Assembly: GCA_910585095.1 (NCBI GenBank)
Contig: CAJUBU010000007.1
Coordinates: 1-32,210, forward strand
Source of the DNA: an uncultured Lachnospira sp.
GTDB lineage: Bacteria; Bacillota; Clostridia; Lachnospirales; Lachnospiraceae
Length of the DNA: 32,210 nucleotides
Direction: 5' to 3'
Both the position numbers and the translations under genes were made by a program. The notes beneath the pieces are model-generated. The model saw only the letters and a list, made by a program, of their open reading frames with translations, did not search any database and had not been told where the DNA came from. Below, one piece after another: positions 8,445 through 15,548 of the stretch. Positions within the stretch are counted from its first letter, which is position 1; each line of letters begins with the position of its first letter.

Positions 8445-8514
8445 AAGTCTACATACCCAATTATCATAATAAAAAATACACATATCTTCTCTTTTTTAGC
8501 AAGTCTAAATACCC
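8445..8514 (-). repeat. Paired 14-base direct repeats upstream of the helicase operon
   Basis: The minus strand carries GGGTATGTAGACTT (8458-8445) and GGGTATTTAGACTT (8514-8501), 13 of 14 identical and 56 bp apart. Relative to the predicted transcription start near 8404 they sit at about -41 to -54 and -97 to -110, the usual place for activator binding sites. A T-rich or TAAAAAA stretch follows each copy. A related GGGGTATGCAGATTTG occurs at the end of the 1510-residue gene (2210-2195). Confidence 0.5.
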
Positions 8515-8569
8515 TTATAATATGTGTAGGTGATATGAAAACTCATAGCTTAATCCTCAAAATTTTAAA

Positions 8570-8614
8570 AAAGATAAAAAATAGCTTGATTAGAAGATAC
8601 TAATCAAGCTATTT
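8570..8614 (-). terminator. Strong intrinsic terminator upstream of the island operon
   Basis: A perfect 15-bp inverted repeat, AAATAGCTTGATTAG (8579-8593) and its complement (8600-8614) with a 6-base loop, is followed on the minus strand by TTTTTTATCTTTTTT. It lies 190 bases upstream of the 551-residue gene, in the same direction. A TATAAT (8677-8672, minus) could start a transcript of about 95 bases ending here. That transcript would contain a ten-codon frame (MNIVIIMMK) whose TAG enters the stem, so attenuation or a small RNA is possible. Confidence 0.7.
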
Positions 8615-8802
8615 CATCATAATTATTACTATATTCATCTTCTTAATATCTTCTTTGTCAAATTTAGGAATATTATATCAAAAAAATGGAAAAATTTATA
8701 TACTATTTGATAAATAAATCAATTAAGAAAATTCAATCACCTATTATCTATCTTATTGATAAAGACAAACGACATATAATGATATAGAATTAACTCTCAG
8801 CT

Positions 8803-8879
8803 TTTTTTACCACTTTAAAAGCATACCCCAAATATGAAAAGGCAGAGCCAGAAAGCCCTGCCATACATACTTCAACTCT
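8803..8879. repeat. Right copy of island-flanking direct repeat
   Basis: This is the better preserved copy of the repeat at 38-110. It lies just downstream of the gene at 8901-9311 and contains that gene's terminator (8833-8862). The pair may mark a recombination or insertion boundary of the island, or may be two copies of a 3-prime module carried by related mobile elements. Confidence 0.75.
8833..8862 (-). terminator. Terminator of the 8901-9311 gene
   Basis: On the minus strand GGCAGGGC (8862-8855), loop TTTCTG and GCTCTGCC (8848-8841) form an 8-bp stem with one mismatch, followed by TTTTC. It begins 39 bases past the stop codon. Confidence 0.65.
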
Positions 8880-8900
8880 ATTGTGTATTTCTACCTATCT

Positions 8901-9311
8901 CTAAACCTCTTTCTTTTCAGACAAAATACCTGACAATGCCTTAAATACATCTTCAAACATATGGGTACTTTTTGTAATTACCTCCAGATTATAAAACAAC
9001 TTATTGATACTTTCCTCATAATCGCCGCTGTGAGTCACCTCATTTATCTCTTTATAATCATACTCATGGGCAATCGTATCCGCCGCAACTTCTATTAATG
9101 TGTTAATATCATCGACTATCTCGCCCAATATAATATTCTTTAGCTGTCCAGCCGTTTCAAACTGGATAAAACATTCAAAATTCTTATACTTTGAATCAAA
9201 ACGGAAAAAGAACCATATCCCCTTATATGTATGGCATACATCTGCATTTGAATTTTCAAAATAGCCGCCATACTTTTCAATTAACTCCTGAATTTTCTCA
9301 TCTTCTGACAT
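8901..9311 (-). CDS. Hypothetical 136-aa acidic protein
   Basis: I do not recognise this family. The start at 9311 has GGAAAGGAAGG about 11 bases upstream. The protein is soluble and acidic, with an aromatic stretch near residues 28-48 (YKGIWFFFRFDSKYKNFECF) that suggests a beta-sheet core, and helical segments after it. No signal peptide or transmembrane segment was found. It has its own promoter and terminator and lies at the edge of the accessory island, outside the flanking repeat pair, so it could be either core or accessory. Confidence 0.7.
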   Translation of the reverse strand: MSEDEKIQELIEKYGGYFENSNADVCHTYKGIWFFFRFDSKYKNFECFIQFETAGQLKNIILGEIVDDINTLIEVAADTIAHEYDYKEINEVTHSGDYEESINKLFYNLEVITKSTHMFEDVFKALSGILSEKKEV

Positions 9312-9335
9312 TGTGTTATATACCTTCCTTTCCTA

Positions 9336-9364
9336 TAAATAATGTCTGGTACTATAACTCTCAA
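9336..9364 (-). promoter_or_regulatory. Candidate promoter for the 136-aa gene
   Basis: The minus strand has TTGAGA (9364-9359), a 17-base spacer and TATTTA (9341-9336), 25 bases before the ATG. The -35 is good, the -10 weak. Confidence 0.4.
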
Positions 9365-9411
9365 CTCAAAAGATGTAAAGTCCTATTTTAGTACATTTTC
9401 AAGCTATTCTC

Positions 9412-9556
9412 AGGCTATACAATACATCAAAAAACAGGCACACGCTATAAAACTATCAAAACTTCCAAACAGGGGCTATAAAGCTATCTATAAAATTTTT
9501 CACAGGCTGTAAAACTATCAAAAGCAACTTTTCAGGGTGGACAGTACATCGAAAAC
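9412..9556. repeat. Degenerate tandem repeat, five units of 30-31 bp
   Basis: Units begin at about 9413, 9443, 9474, 9505 and 9535. The conserved part reads GGCTRTAMARYWMATCAAAA, followed by 10-14 variable bases. Units 2 and 4 share GCTRTAAAACTATCAAAA; units 1 and 5 share the variant ACARTACATCRAAAA. The period of close to three helical turns would put all units on one DNA face. Nothing here looks coding. The array sits between the prfA operon terminator and the promoter of the 136-aa gene. Confidence 0.65.
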
Positions 9557-9559
9557 CCA

Positions 9560-9607
9560 AAAAATTTAAAAATCGGTCTGATTTTTCACTTATCAGACCG
9601 ACTTTTT
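9560..9607 (-). terminator. Terminator of the DUF1385-prmC-prfA operon
   Basis: A 10-bp stem TCGGTCTGAT (9573-9582) and ATCAGACCGA (9592-9601) has a 9-base loop. On the minus strand it is followed by TTTTAAATTTTTT; on the plus strand by CTTTTTC, so it may work in both directions. Confidence 0.85.
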
Positions 9608-9668
9608 CCTCAAACTTTCACTTTTTAAAACTTTACATTTTCACCAAACCCCAGTAAAATCAAGCCTT

Positions 9669-10751
9669 CTAGCCCTCTTCATTTAAGCTGCTTAGGCGTA
9701 TCGCTTGGTCGGCGGCGATACACGCATCAATAATCTCTTGAATATCTCCGCCCATAATTTTATCAAGCTTATATAAAGTCAATCCAATTCTATGATCTGT
9801 CACACGACCTTGTGGGAAATTATATGTTCTAATTTTTTCAGAACGATCGCCTGTACCTATTTGACTTTTTCTTGCATCGGCTTCTGCATCGTGTGCTTTC
9901 TGCATTTCCATATCATATAATTTAGCGCGCAGCAATGCAAATGCCTTTTCTTTATTTTGAATCTGTGATTTTTCCGTCTGTGAATAAATCACAATACCTG
10001 TTGGATAATGAGTAAGACGAACGGCTGAATCCGTTGTATTGACACACTGTCCGCCATTGCCGGAAGCACGCATAACATCAATTCTTATATCTTTATCATT
10101 AATTTGAATATCCACATCCTCTGCCTCTGGCATAACTGCTACTGATGCCGTAGAGGTATGGATTCTTCCTCCAGACTCCGTCTCTGGTACTCGCTGGACT
10201 CTGTGAACACCGCTCTCATATTTCATCACAGAATATGCGCCTTGACCTTTTACCATAAATTCAATTTCTTTCATTCCGCCAATACCTGTTTCATCGGCAT
10301 TGACTACTTCAATCTTCCATCGTTTAGACTCTGCATAATGTGTGTACATACGAAACAACTCTGCGGCAAACAAAGCCGCTTCATCACCACCTGCGCCTGC
10401 TCGAATTTCTACTACAATATCTTTGTCATCATTTGGGTCTTTTGGCAGCAATAATATTTTCAACTCATTTTCTAGTTCTTCTACCTTTTTCTTGGAATCA
10501 TTTAATTCTTCCTTTGCCAGCTCCAAAAGTTCGGCATCGCTTTCTTCTGATAACATTGTTAAACTATCTTCAATATTTTGCTTACAATTTTTATACTCAG
10601 TAAATGCTGTAACAATAGGAACAATATTATTTTGCTCTTTCATAAGCATCTTAAATTTATTTTGGTCATTTACTACATCAGGATTGCTTAGTTCTGCTGT
10701 GATGTCCTCATATCTGTTTACTATATCTTCCAATTTATCAAACATATCCAT
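9669..10751 (-). CDS. prfA: Peptide chain release factor 1
   Basis: RF1 reads UAA and UAG in the ribosomal A site and triggers hydrolysis of peptidyl-tRNA. The 360-residue length is standard. The catalytic GGQ lies at 233-235 in the ASGNGGQCVNTTDSAVR context, and the PxT codon-reading tripeptide is PET at 189-191 (QRVPETESGGRIHTS), typical of RF1 rather than the SPF of RF2. The start at 10751 has AAGAAAGGTG upstream. It is the last gene of a minus-strand operon, 22 bases after prmC, whose product methylates this GGQ glutamine. Confidence 0.97.
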   Translation of the reverse strand: MDMFDKLEDIVNRYEDITAELSNPDVVNDQNKFKMLMKEQNNIVPIVTAFTEYKNCKQNIEDSLTMLSEESDAELLELAKEELNDSKKKVEELENELKILLLPKDPNDDKDIVVEIRAGAGGDEAALFAAELFRMYTHYAESKRWKIEVVNADETGIGGMKEIEFMVKGQGAYSVMKYESGVHRVQRVPETESGGRIHTSTASVAVMPEAEDVDIQINDKDIRIDVMRASGNGGQCVNTTDSAVRLTHYPTGIVIYSQTEKSQIQNKEKAFALLRAKLYDMEMQKAHDAEADARKSQIGTGDRSEKIRTYNFPQGRVTDHRIGLTLYKLDKIMGGDIQEIIDACIAADQAIRLSSLNEEG

Positions 10752-10773
10752 TGATAATTACACACCTTTCTTC

Positions 10774-11685
10774 TTAATCACCTTTAAGTTTTCCCATTAC
10801 AACTCTGCACAAACCTGCTAAATCCTTAACAATATATATATCTTCATAACCGTTGGCAGACATAATGTCTCTTACCTGCTTTGATTGATTGCTTCCTATT
10901 TCATAGAGCAGCCAGCCGCCTGGCTTTAAATAATTTACAGATTGTTCTGTGATTTTTCGATAAAATAAAAGTCCATCCTCACCGCCGTCTAACGCTACCA
11001 ATGGGTCAAATCGCCGCACTTCATCGCTTAACGTATCAATCACCTTTCGCTCAATATAGGGCGGATTGGAAACGATTACATCATACAAAGAATTTAAACA
11101 AATATCCATCTGTGCATTTACTTGCATATCCATTTTTGAATTTGTTTGCACTGACAAATCTATATTTTGAAACAAATCACTTTCTATCCATTCAATATTT
11201 GCTAAAAGACGGTCTGCATTATCTTTTGCCACTTCAAGTGCTTTTTTTGATAAATCCACACCAACTGCCCTTGATAATTTTTTTTCACAGGCAAGCGTAA
11301 TAATAATACATCCTGAACCTGTACACATATCCAATACGCTATCGCCTGTATTAATACATTCTAATGCCTTTTCTACAAGCACTTCTGTATCTTGTCTAGG
11401 AATAAGCACATTTCTATTAACTAAATATTTTCGCCCCCAAAAGTAAGTATAGCCCAGAATATGCTGCAAAGGTTCTCTATTTGCCCGCCGTTTTACTAAT
11501 TTCTCAAATGCAGTATACAGACTATCCTCCATTTTTTCCTCACAATGTAGCAAATAAGCTGTTCTATCCATATTTGCTACACTCATCAACAATTCTTGAC
11601 TATCATATTGAGGATTATCCACACCACATTTTTTTAACCGTTTGGCAGCCACTAAAACTGCCTCTCTATAAGACATATAACTCAT
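10774..11685 (-). CDS. prmC: Protein-(glutamine-N5) methyltransferase, release-factor specific
   Basis: PrmC (HemK) uses S-adenosylmethionine to methylate the glutamine of the release-factor GGQ motif. From the ATG at 11685 it has 303 residues; a longer frame from 11736 overlaps the upstream gene and is unlikely. The SAM loop VLDMCTGSG lies near 117-125 and the catalytic NPPY near 207-210. Between the acidic ESDLFQN segment and YDVIVSNPPY there is an unusual insertion of about 20 polar residues (SVQTNSKMDMQVNAQMDICL), not normally present. The gene follows the DUF1385 stop (11690) by four bases and precedes prfA, which fits its function. Confidence 0.95.
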   Translation of the reverse strand: MSYMSYREAVLVAAKRLKKCGVDNPQYDSQELLMSVANMDRTAYLLHCEEKMEDSLYTAFEKLVKRRANREPLQHILGYTYFWGRKYLVNRNVLIPRQDTEVLVEKALECINTGDSVLDMCTGSGCIIITLACEKKLSRAVGVDLSKKALEVAKDNADRLLANIEWIESDLFQNIDLSVQTNSKMDMQVNAQMDICLNSLYDVIVSNPPYIERKVIDTLSDEVRRFDPLVALDGGEDGLLFYRKITEQSVNYLKPGGWLLYEIGSNQSKQVRDIMSANGYEDIYIVKDLAGLCRVVMGKLKGD

Positions 11686-11689
11686 ACCA

Positions 11690-13084
11690 TTATTTATCTG
11701 TTTTTCTCTCTTTAAAAAGAGGAACCTCATCTGCAATTAATTCATCAATAACTTCAGGTTGTTGTTCTTCAAATTCAATCCCATCAAACACATCGTCGGA
11801 TTCAATATCATCTTCTGACTCATCATAAAGGCTATCTACCTCAATATCTTTTTCTAACGGTTCAGAAAACTCTTGATTTTCTGGTGAATGATGTGGTGAA
11901 TCATTGTCTAAATCCTCAAATTCAATATCTGCATGACCTTCAAATTCAAATTCCTCTATATCTATATCATCATTTATATTATTTTCATATATAGGAGTAT
12001 TTATATTTTGCTCTTTTACATTTATATCTTCATTTATTTTATCAACAGAATTAGCAACCACATTGCTATCCTTAGAAATCTTAATATCCATCGTTTGTGC
12101 CTTTTGTTTTAATGCCTGTTCAGAAGCCTGTATTGCTGCTTCCTTATCCGTCTCGTTCTCATAATATGCATCAAGAAACTCTTGCCAATCAAAAACAGCC
12201 TCAACTGCTTTGATAGCAACCTCAACCATATCAGCATCAGGCTCTTTTGTCGTAAGCTTTTGAAGCAACATACCTGGCTTGCTAACAATATTTACAAAAG
12301 CATTATCATTTCTTCCAGCCCATTTCAATATCTCATAAGAAACACCTGCAATAACTGGAATCATAAATATTCTAATAACAACCTGTAATATCGTATTATC
12401 CACTCTTATAAATATAAAAAATAGAATACTGATAAACATAACCAAAAACATAAAACTAGTACCACAGCGTTTATGCAGTCGCGAGCTATTCATAACATTT
12501 TCCACTGTTAGCCTTGCTCCATTTTCTATACAATTGATACATTTATGCTCTGCTCCATGATACATATATGTTCTTTTAATATCATTCATTTGCGATATAG
12601 CAACCATATATAATAAAAATATAATGACTCTTACCAAACCCTCAATAAAATTTAACAATATTTGTGAAGAAATTAAATTTTTTAATAATCTTGACACAAA
12701 ATATGGCAATATCATAAATAATCCCACTGCTAATACAACCGATACAATCACTGTTACAGCCATCAGTATAGATTCCAGTTTATCTTTAAACACTGCTCTG
12801 CCAATCTCATCTGCCTTTGTCTTTTTCTGTTCGGCAGGGTCGTCATAAAATGAAGCAGAGTACGTAATTGTTGATATTCCTGTCACCATTGAATCAATAA
12901 AATTAAATACCCCTCTAATAATAGGATAATTTAACCATTTATATTTATCAGTTAACATTTTACTGTCTTTTACAACAAGTTCAATTTCTTTGTCGGGCTT
13001 TCTTACTGCAATTGCATATTTATCTTTGTTGCGCATCATGATGCCTTCAAGTACAGCCTGCCCGCCAATTCCAGAATTTTTCAT
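11690..13084 (-). CDS. DUF1385 family membrane protein with long acidic tail
   Basis: The N-terminal part matches the DUF1385 (YqhQ-like) family: GIGGQAVLEGIMMRNKDKYA at residues 6-25 and the conserved YHGAEHKCINC motif mid-protein. Four or so hydrophobic segments are visible (ILMAVTVIVSVVLAVGLFMI, IEGLVRVIIFLLYMVAI, FMFLVMFISILFFIFI, VVIRIFMIPVIAGVSYEI). The last 130 or so residues are low-complexity and rich in Glu and Asp, well beyond the usual family length. Start choice: the ATG at 13084 has GGGGGAT upstream, better than the longer frame from 13132. The biochemical role is not established; linkage to rho, rpmE and prmC-prfA is common in Clostridia. Confidence 0.88.
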   Translation of the reverse strand: MKNSGIGGQAVLEGIMMRNKDKYAIAVRKPDKEIELVVKDSKMLTDKYKWLNYPIIRGVFNFIDSMVTGISTITYSASFYDDPAEQKKTKADEIGRAVFKDKLESILMAVTVIVSVVLAVGLFMILPYFVSRLLKNLISSQILLNFIEGLVRVIIFLLYMVAISQMNDIKRTYMYHGAEHKCINCIENGARLTVENVMNSSRLHKRCGTSFMFLVMFISILFFIFIRVDNTILQVVIRIFMIPVIAGVSYEILKWAGRNDNAFVNIVSKPGMLLQKLTTKEPDADMVEVAIKAVEAVFDWQEFLDAYYENETDKEAAIQASEQALKQKAQTMDIKISKDSNVVANSVDKINEDINVKEQNINTPIYENNINDDIDIEEFEFEGHADIEFEDLDNDSPHHSPENQEFSEPLEKDIEVDSLYDESEDDIESDDVFDGIEFEEQQPEVIDELIADEVPLFKERKTDK

Positions 13085-13221
13085 ATTAATCCCCCATTCC
13101 AAAACATAACATAAGAAATTGCACAATAGCAATTCATAAAAACAATTTCTATTGCCACATCAAATCTTTAACGCTTTGGTATAATTTTCTATCAGTAAAT
13201 TAAAAAAGTTACGGTGCAAAA

Positions 13222-13240
13222 AGAGTTGCCATACAACTCT
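13222..13240 (-). terminator. Hairpin terminator between rpmE and the DUF1385 gene
   Basis: On the minus strand AGAGTTG, loop TATGG and CAACTCT are followed by TTTTTGC. An outer pairing of TAAAAAAGTT with AACTTTTTATA (13201-13260) could extend it. Confidence 0.55.
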
Positions 13241-13273
13241 GATAAGTTGAACTTTTTATAAAATAAAACAACA

Positions 13274-13297
13274 GATGCCACGCAAATGCGCGGCATC
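13274..13297 (-). terminator. Second hairpin downstream of rpmE
   Basis: GATGCCRCGC arms (13274-13283 and 13288-13297) form a 10-bp stem with one mismatch and a 4-base loop. On the minus strand TGTTGTTTTATTTT follows. Confidence 0.6.
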
Positions 13298-13309
13298 CTT
13301 ATTCAATAA

Positions 13310-13338
13310 AAGATTGAGACCTCCATGACCTCAATCTT
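13310..13338 (-). terminator. rpmE: rpmE-proximal terminator
   Basis: AAGATTGAG (13310-13318) pairs with CTCAATCTT (13330-13338). On the minus strand the stem is followed by TTATTG, starting ten bases after the rpmE stop. With the next two hairpins this makes a triple terminator insulating the ribosomal protein gene. Confidence 0.65.
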
Positions 13339-13347
13339 AAATAGGCA

Positions 13348-13554
13348 TTAATTATTCTTAACACCATACTTTCTGTTAAACTTATCAATACGTCCGCGAG
13401 CAGTTGTTGCCTTTTGTTGACCTGTATAGAAAGGATGGCATTTAGAACAAATCTCTACATGGATTTCTTCCTTCGTTGAACCTGTCACAAACTCATTGCC
13501 ACAGTTACAAACAACTTTTGCCTGATAGTACTCTGGATGGATTCCTTCTCTCAT
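13348..13554 (-). CDS. rpmE: 50S ribosomal protein L31, zinc-binding type
   Basis: L31 joins the large subunit near the central protuberance. The 68-residue product from the ATG at 13554 begins MREGIHPEYY, typical of the family. Cysteines in CNCG and CSKCHPF give the zinc-binding (C+) form. The ending GRIDKFNRKYGVKNN is conserved. The start is fixed by AAAGAGGTG six bases upstream; the GTG three codons earlier lies inside that site. It is a single-gene unit with its own promoter and strong terminators, next to rho as in many Firmicutes. Confidence 0.96.
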   Translation of the reverse strand: MREGIHPEYYQAKVVCNCGNEFVTGSTKEEIHVEICSKCHPFYTGQQKATTARGRIDKFNRKYGVKNN

Positions 13555-13642
13555 GATTTTCACCTCTTTAACAATTATTTATTTATTCATTGCAAGACTT
13601 AATCTTACAAAGTAATCTTTGTCTTCAATAAGCAGCGTTGAT

Positions 13643-13671
13643 ATTGTATCATATGTCATAATCATATGCAA
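13643..13671 (-). promoter_or_regulatory. rpmE: rpmE promoter
   Basis: The minus strand has TTGCAT (13671-13666), a 17-base spacer and TACAAT (13648-13643). Inside the spacer are two copies of CATATGAT-like sequence. The leader is about 85 bases long. Confidence 0.65.
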
Positions 13672-13680
13672 GACTTTTTT

Positions 13681-13701
13681 CAATTGTTTTAAAAACAATT
13701 G
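13681..13701. repeat. 10-bp perfect inverted repeat between rho and rpmE
   Basis: CAATTGTTTT (13681-13690) and AAAACAATTG (13692-13701) surround one base. It is preceded by TTTTTT on the plus strand and followed by A residues on the minus strand, so it is a poor terminator for rho; it may be an RNA processing or operator site. Confidence 0.4.
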
Positions 13702-13776
13702 GTTTTAATAATTGTTTGTATTAATGAAAAATAATGGAAAATTTATCTAAAAATATAATTTTTGAATTACAATTTT

Positions 13777-15201
13777 TTATATATGTTTATTTTTGCATAC
13801 AATTTGTACAAAATCATTATTATTATGCGTTTTACTAAATAAATCAAGTACTTTCTCTGCTGCCTCATCTGCTTTTAAACCACTCAACGCTTTATGAATA
13901 ATATCAACAGCTTGTTTTTCATCTTTATTTAAAAGTAAATCGTCTCTCCTTGTTCCTGATTTCGCAACATTGATAGCTGGAAACACTCTTTTTTCCGAAA
14001 GTTTCCTATCTAATACCAACTCCATATTGCCAGTTCCCTTAAATTCTTCAAATACAACATCATCCATCTTACTGCCTGTTTCAACTAACGCAGTGGCAAG
14101 TATGGTAAGACTTCCACCTTCCCGCATATTTCTAGCAGCGCCAAAAAAACGCTTAGGCATATGAAGTGCAGCGGGGTCTAAGCCGCCTGAAAGTGTCCTT
14201 CCGCTAGCTTGAACCGTAAGGTTATAAGCTCTTGCCAGTCTTGTTATACTATCTAAAAGTATAATGACATCTTTTTTATTTTCTACCAATCTTTTTGCTC
14301 TCTCAATAACCATCTCAGACACTCTTTTATGTCGTTCTGGAAGCTCGTCAAATGTTGAATAAATTACTTCTACATTATCGCCAATAATGGATTCTTTTAT
14401 GTCTGTTACTTCTTCTGGACGCTCGTCTATAAGAAGTATCATTAAATGCATCTCTGGATTATTCTTTGTAATCGCGTTGGCTATCTGCTTTAAAAGTGTA
14501 GTTTTTCCTGATTTTGGCTGTGATACAATCATACCTCTTTGTCCTTTTCCAATTGGACAAATCAAATCAACAACTCTCATAGCAACAGTGCTGCTATTTT
14601 TTTCTATATGTATTCTCTCATTTGGAAATATTGGTGTAAGACTTTCAAATGATGGTCTTTTGGTCGCTTCAGCAGGACTCATGCCACTTACCGATTCAAG
14701 ATACATCAGTGCCGAAAATTTTTCTCCTTGATTTTTGGGTCTTTTTGGTCCTTTTATAAAATCACCCGTTTTAAGATTAAACTTTCTTATCTGAGATGGC
14801 GATACATACACATCATTATCACCCGGCAAAAAATTTTCGCAACGTATAAATCCATATCCCTCTGACATAACTTCTAGTATTCCATTTGCAATCTCTTGTG
14901 GTGCCGCTTGTTGATGAGAATATCCTACTGCCTGTTGTGTCTGGACTCCCTGTTCATTTTTTTCAATACCATTCACTTTTACCTCGCCCTTAACAACTTT
15001 TTTTTCCTTTTCAGATATTTTTTCTTCTTTTATATTATCCTGTTTATCTGTCTTTTCTTCTTCTTGCTTTTCTTGTTCTGATACAGCAATTAACGCATTA
15101 ATTAATTCAGCCTTTCTCATTGAAGAAATATTTTTTAATTTTTTATCTCTTGCAAACTCTCGCAAAACAACAAGAGATAATGTTTCTAACTTTTCTCTCA
15201 T
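13777..15201 (-). CDS. rho: Transcription termination factor Rho
   Basis: Rho is a hexameric RNA helicase that ends transcription at unstructured C-rich sites. The 474-residue protein has an N-terminal helical domain (1-40), a charged Lys/Glu insertion (about 41-100) absent from E. coli Rho, a cold-shock-like RNA-binding domain (GYGFIR near 115-120, DVYVSPSQIRKF near 130-141), and a RecA-type motor with Walker A SQPKSGKT (227-234), ILLIDERPEEV and the SGGLDPAALHMPKRFFGAARN segment. The ATG at 15201 has GGAGGA upstream. Charged insertions at this place are common in Clostridia and Actinobacteria Rho and may add RNA contacts. Confidence 0.97.
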   Translation of the reverse strand: MREKLETLSLVVLREFARDKKLKNISSMRKAELINALIAVSEQEKQEEEKTDKQDNIKEEKISEKEKKVVKGEVKVNGIEKNEQGVQTQQAVGYSHQQAAPQEIANGILEVMSEGYGFIRCENFLPGDNDVYVSPSQIRKFNLKTGDFIKGPKRPKNQGEKFSALMYLESVSGMSPAEATKRPSFESLTPIFPNERIHIEKNSSTVAMRVVDLICPIGKGQRGMIVSQPKSGKTTLLKQIANAITKNNPEMHLMILLIDERPEEVTDIKESIIGDNVEVIYSTFDELPERHKRVSEMVIERAKRLVENKKDVIILLDSITRLARAYNLTVQASGRTLSGGLDPAALHMPKRFFGAARNMREGGSLTILATALVETGSKMDDVVFEEFKGTGNMELVLDRKLSEKRVFPAINVAKSGTRRDDLLLNKDEKQAVDIIHKALSGLKADEAAEKVLDLFSKTHNNNDFVQIVCKNKHI

Positions 15202-15370
15202 AAAAGTCCTCCATTCTTACTCAACCTGCAAACCACAAGCACAAACCTATGAACTAAATTTTATTTAGCTATTTTCCTATTTTATAAATCTTAAATTTAA
15301 AAATAATTAAGGGATATTATACTGAACTCGTATTAAGAATTAAATCCACCACCCTCGTGGAACTAAATTT

Positions 15371-15398
15371 ATTATACACTATTTTGTCCAAAATTCAA
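15371..15398 (-). promoter_or_regulatory. rho: rho promoter
   Basis: The minus strand has TTGAAT (15398-15393), a 16-base spacer and TATAAT (15376-15371). The leader to the rho ATG is about 165 bases and begins with a small GC-rich hairpin (TCCACGAGGGTGGTGGA); long rho leaders can serve self-control by premature termination. Confidence 0.65.
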
Positions 15399-15417
15399 AT
15401 AGATTTTTTTTTGCAGC

Positions 15418-15428
15418 TATGCTATAAT
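15418..15428 (+). promoter_or_regulatory. Extended -10 promoter of the malic enzyme operon
   Basis: TATGCTATAAT contains TGC directly before TATAAT (15423-15428), an extended -10, which explains the poor -35. The leader to the start codon at 15549 is about 115 bases and very AT-rich. The site is back to back with the rho promoter. Confidence 0.6.
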
Positions 15429-15548
15429 AAATAGCCAAAGCGCAATTTTTTATATTAAAATTTATACTGCTATAAAATTTTATACTTTTATATAATAAAT
15501 TTTCATAGCCGCCTAATAAAAATTTACATTGAAAGGAAATTAACAATT

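Noticed and set aside
9412..9556. CRISPR array
   Set aside because: The period is 30-31 bp, repeats are degenerate, spacers of normal length are absent and there are no cas genes.
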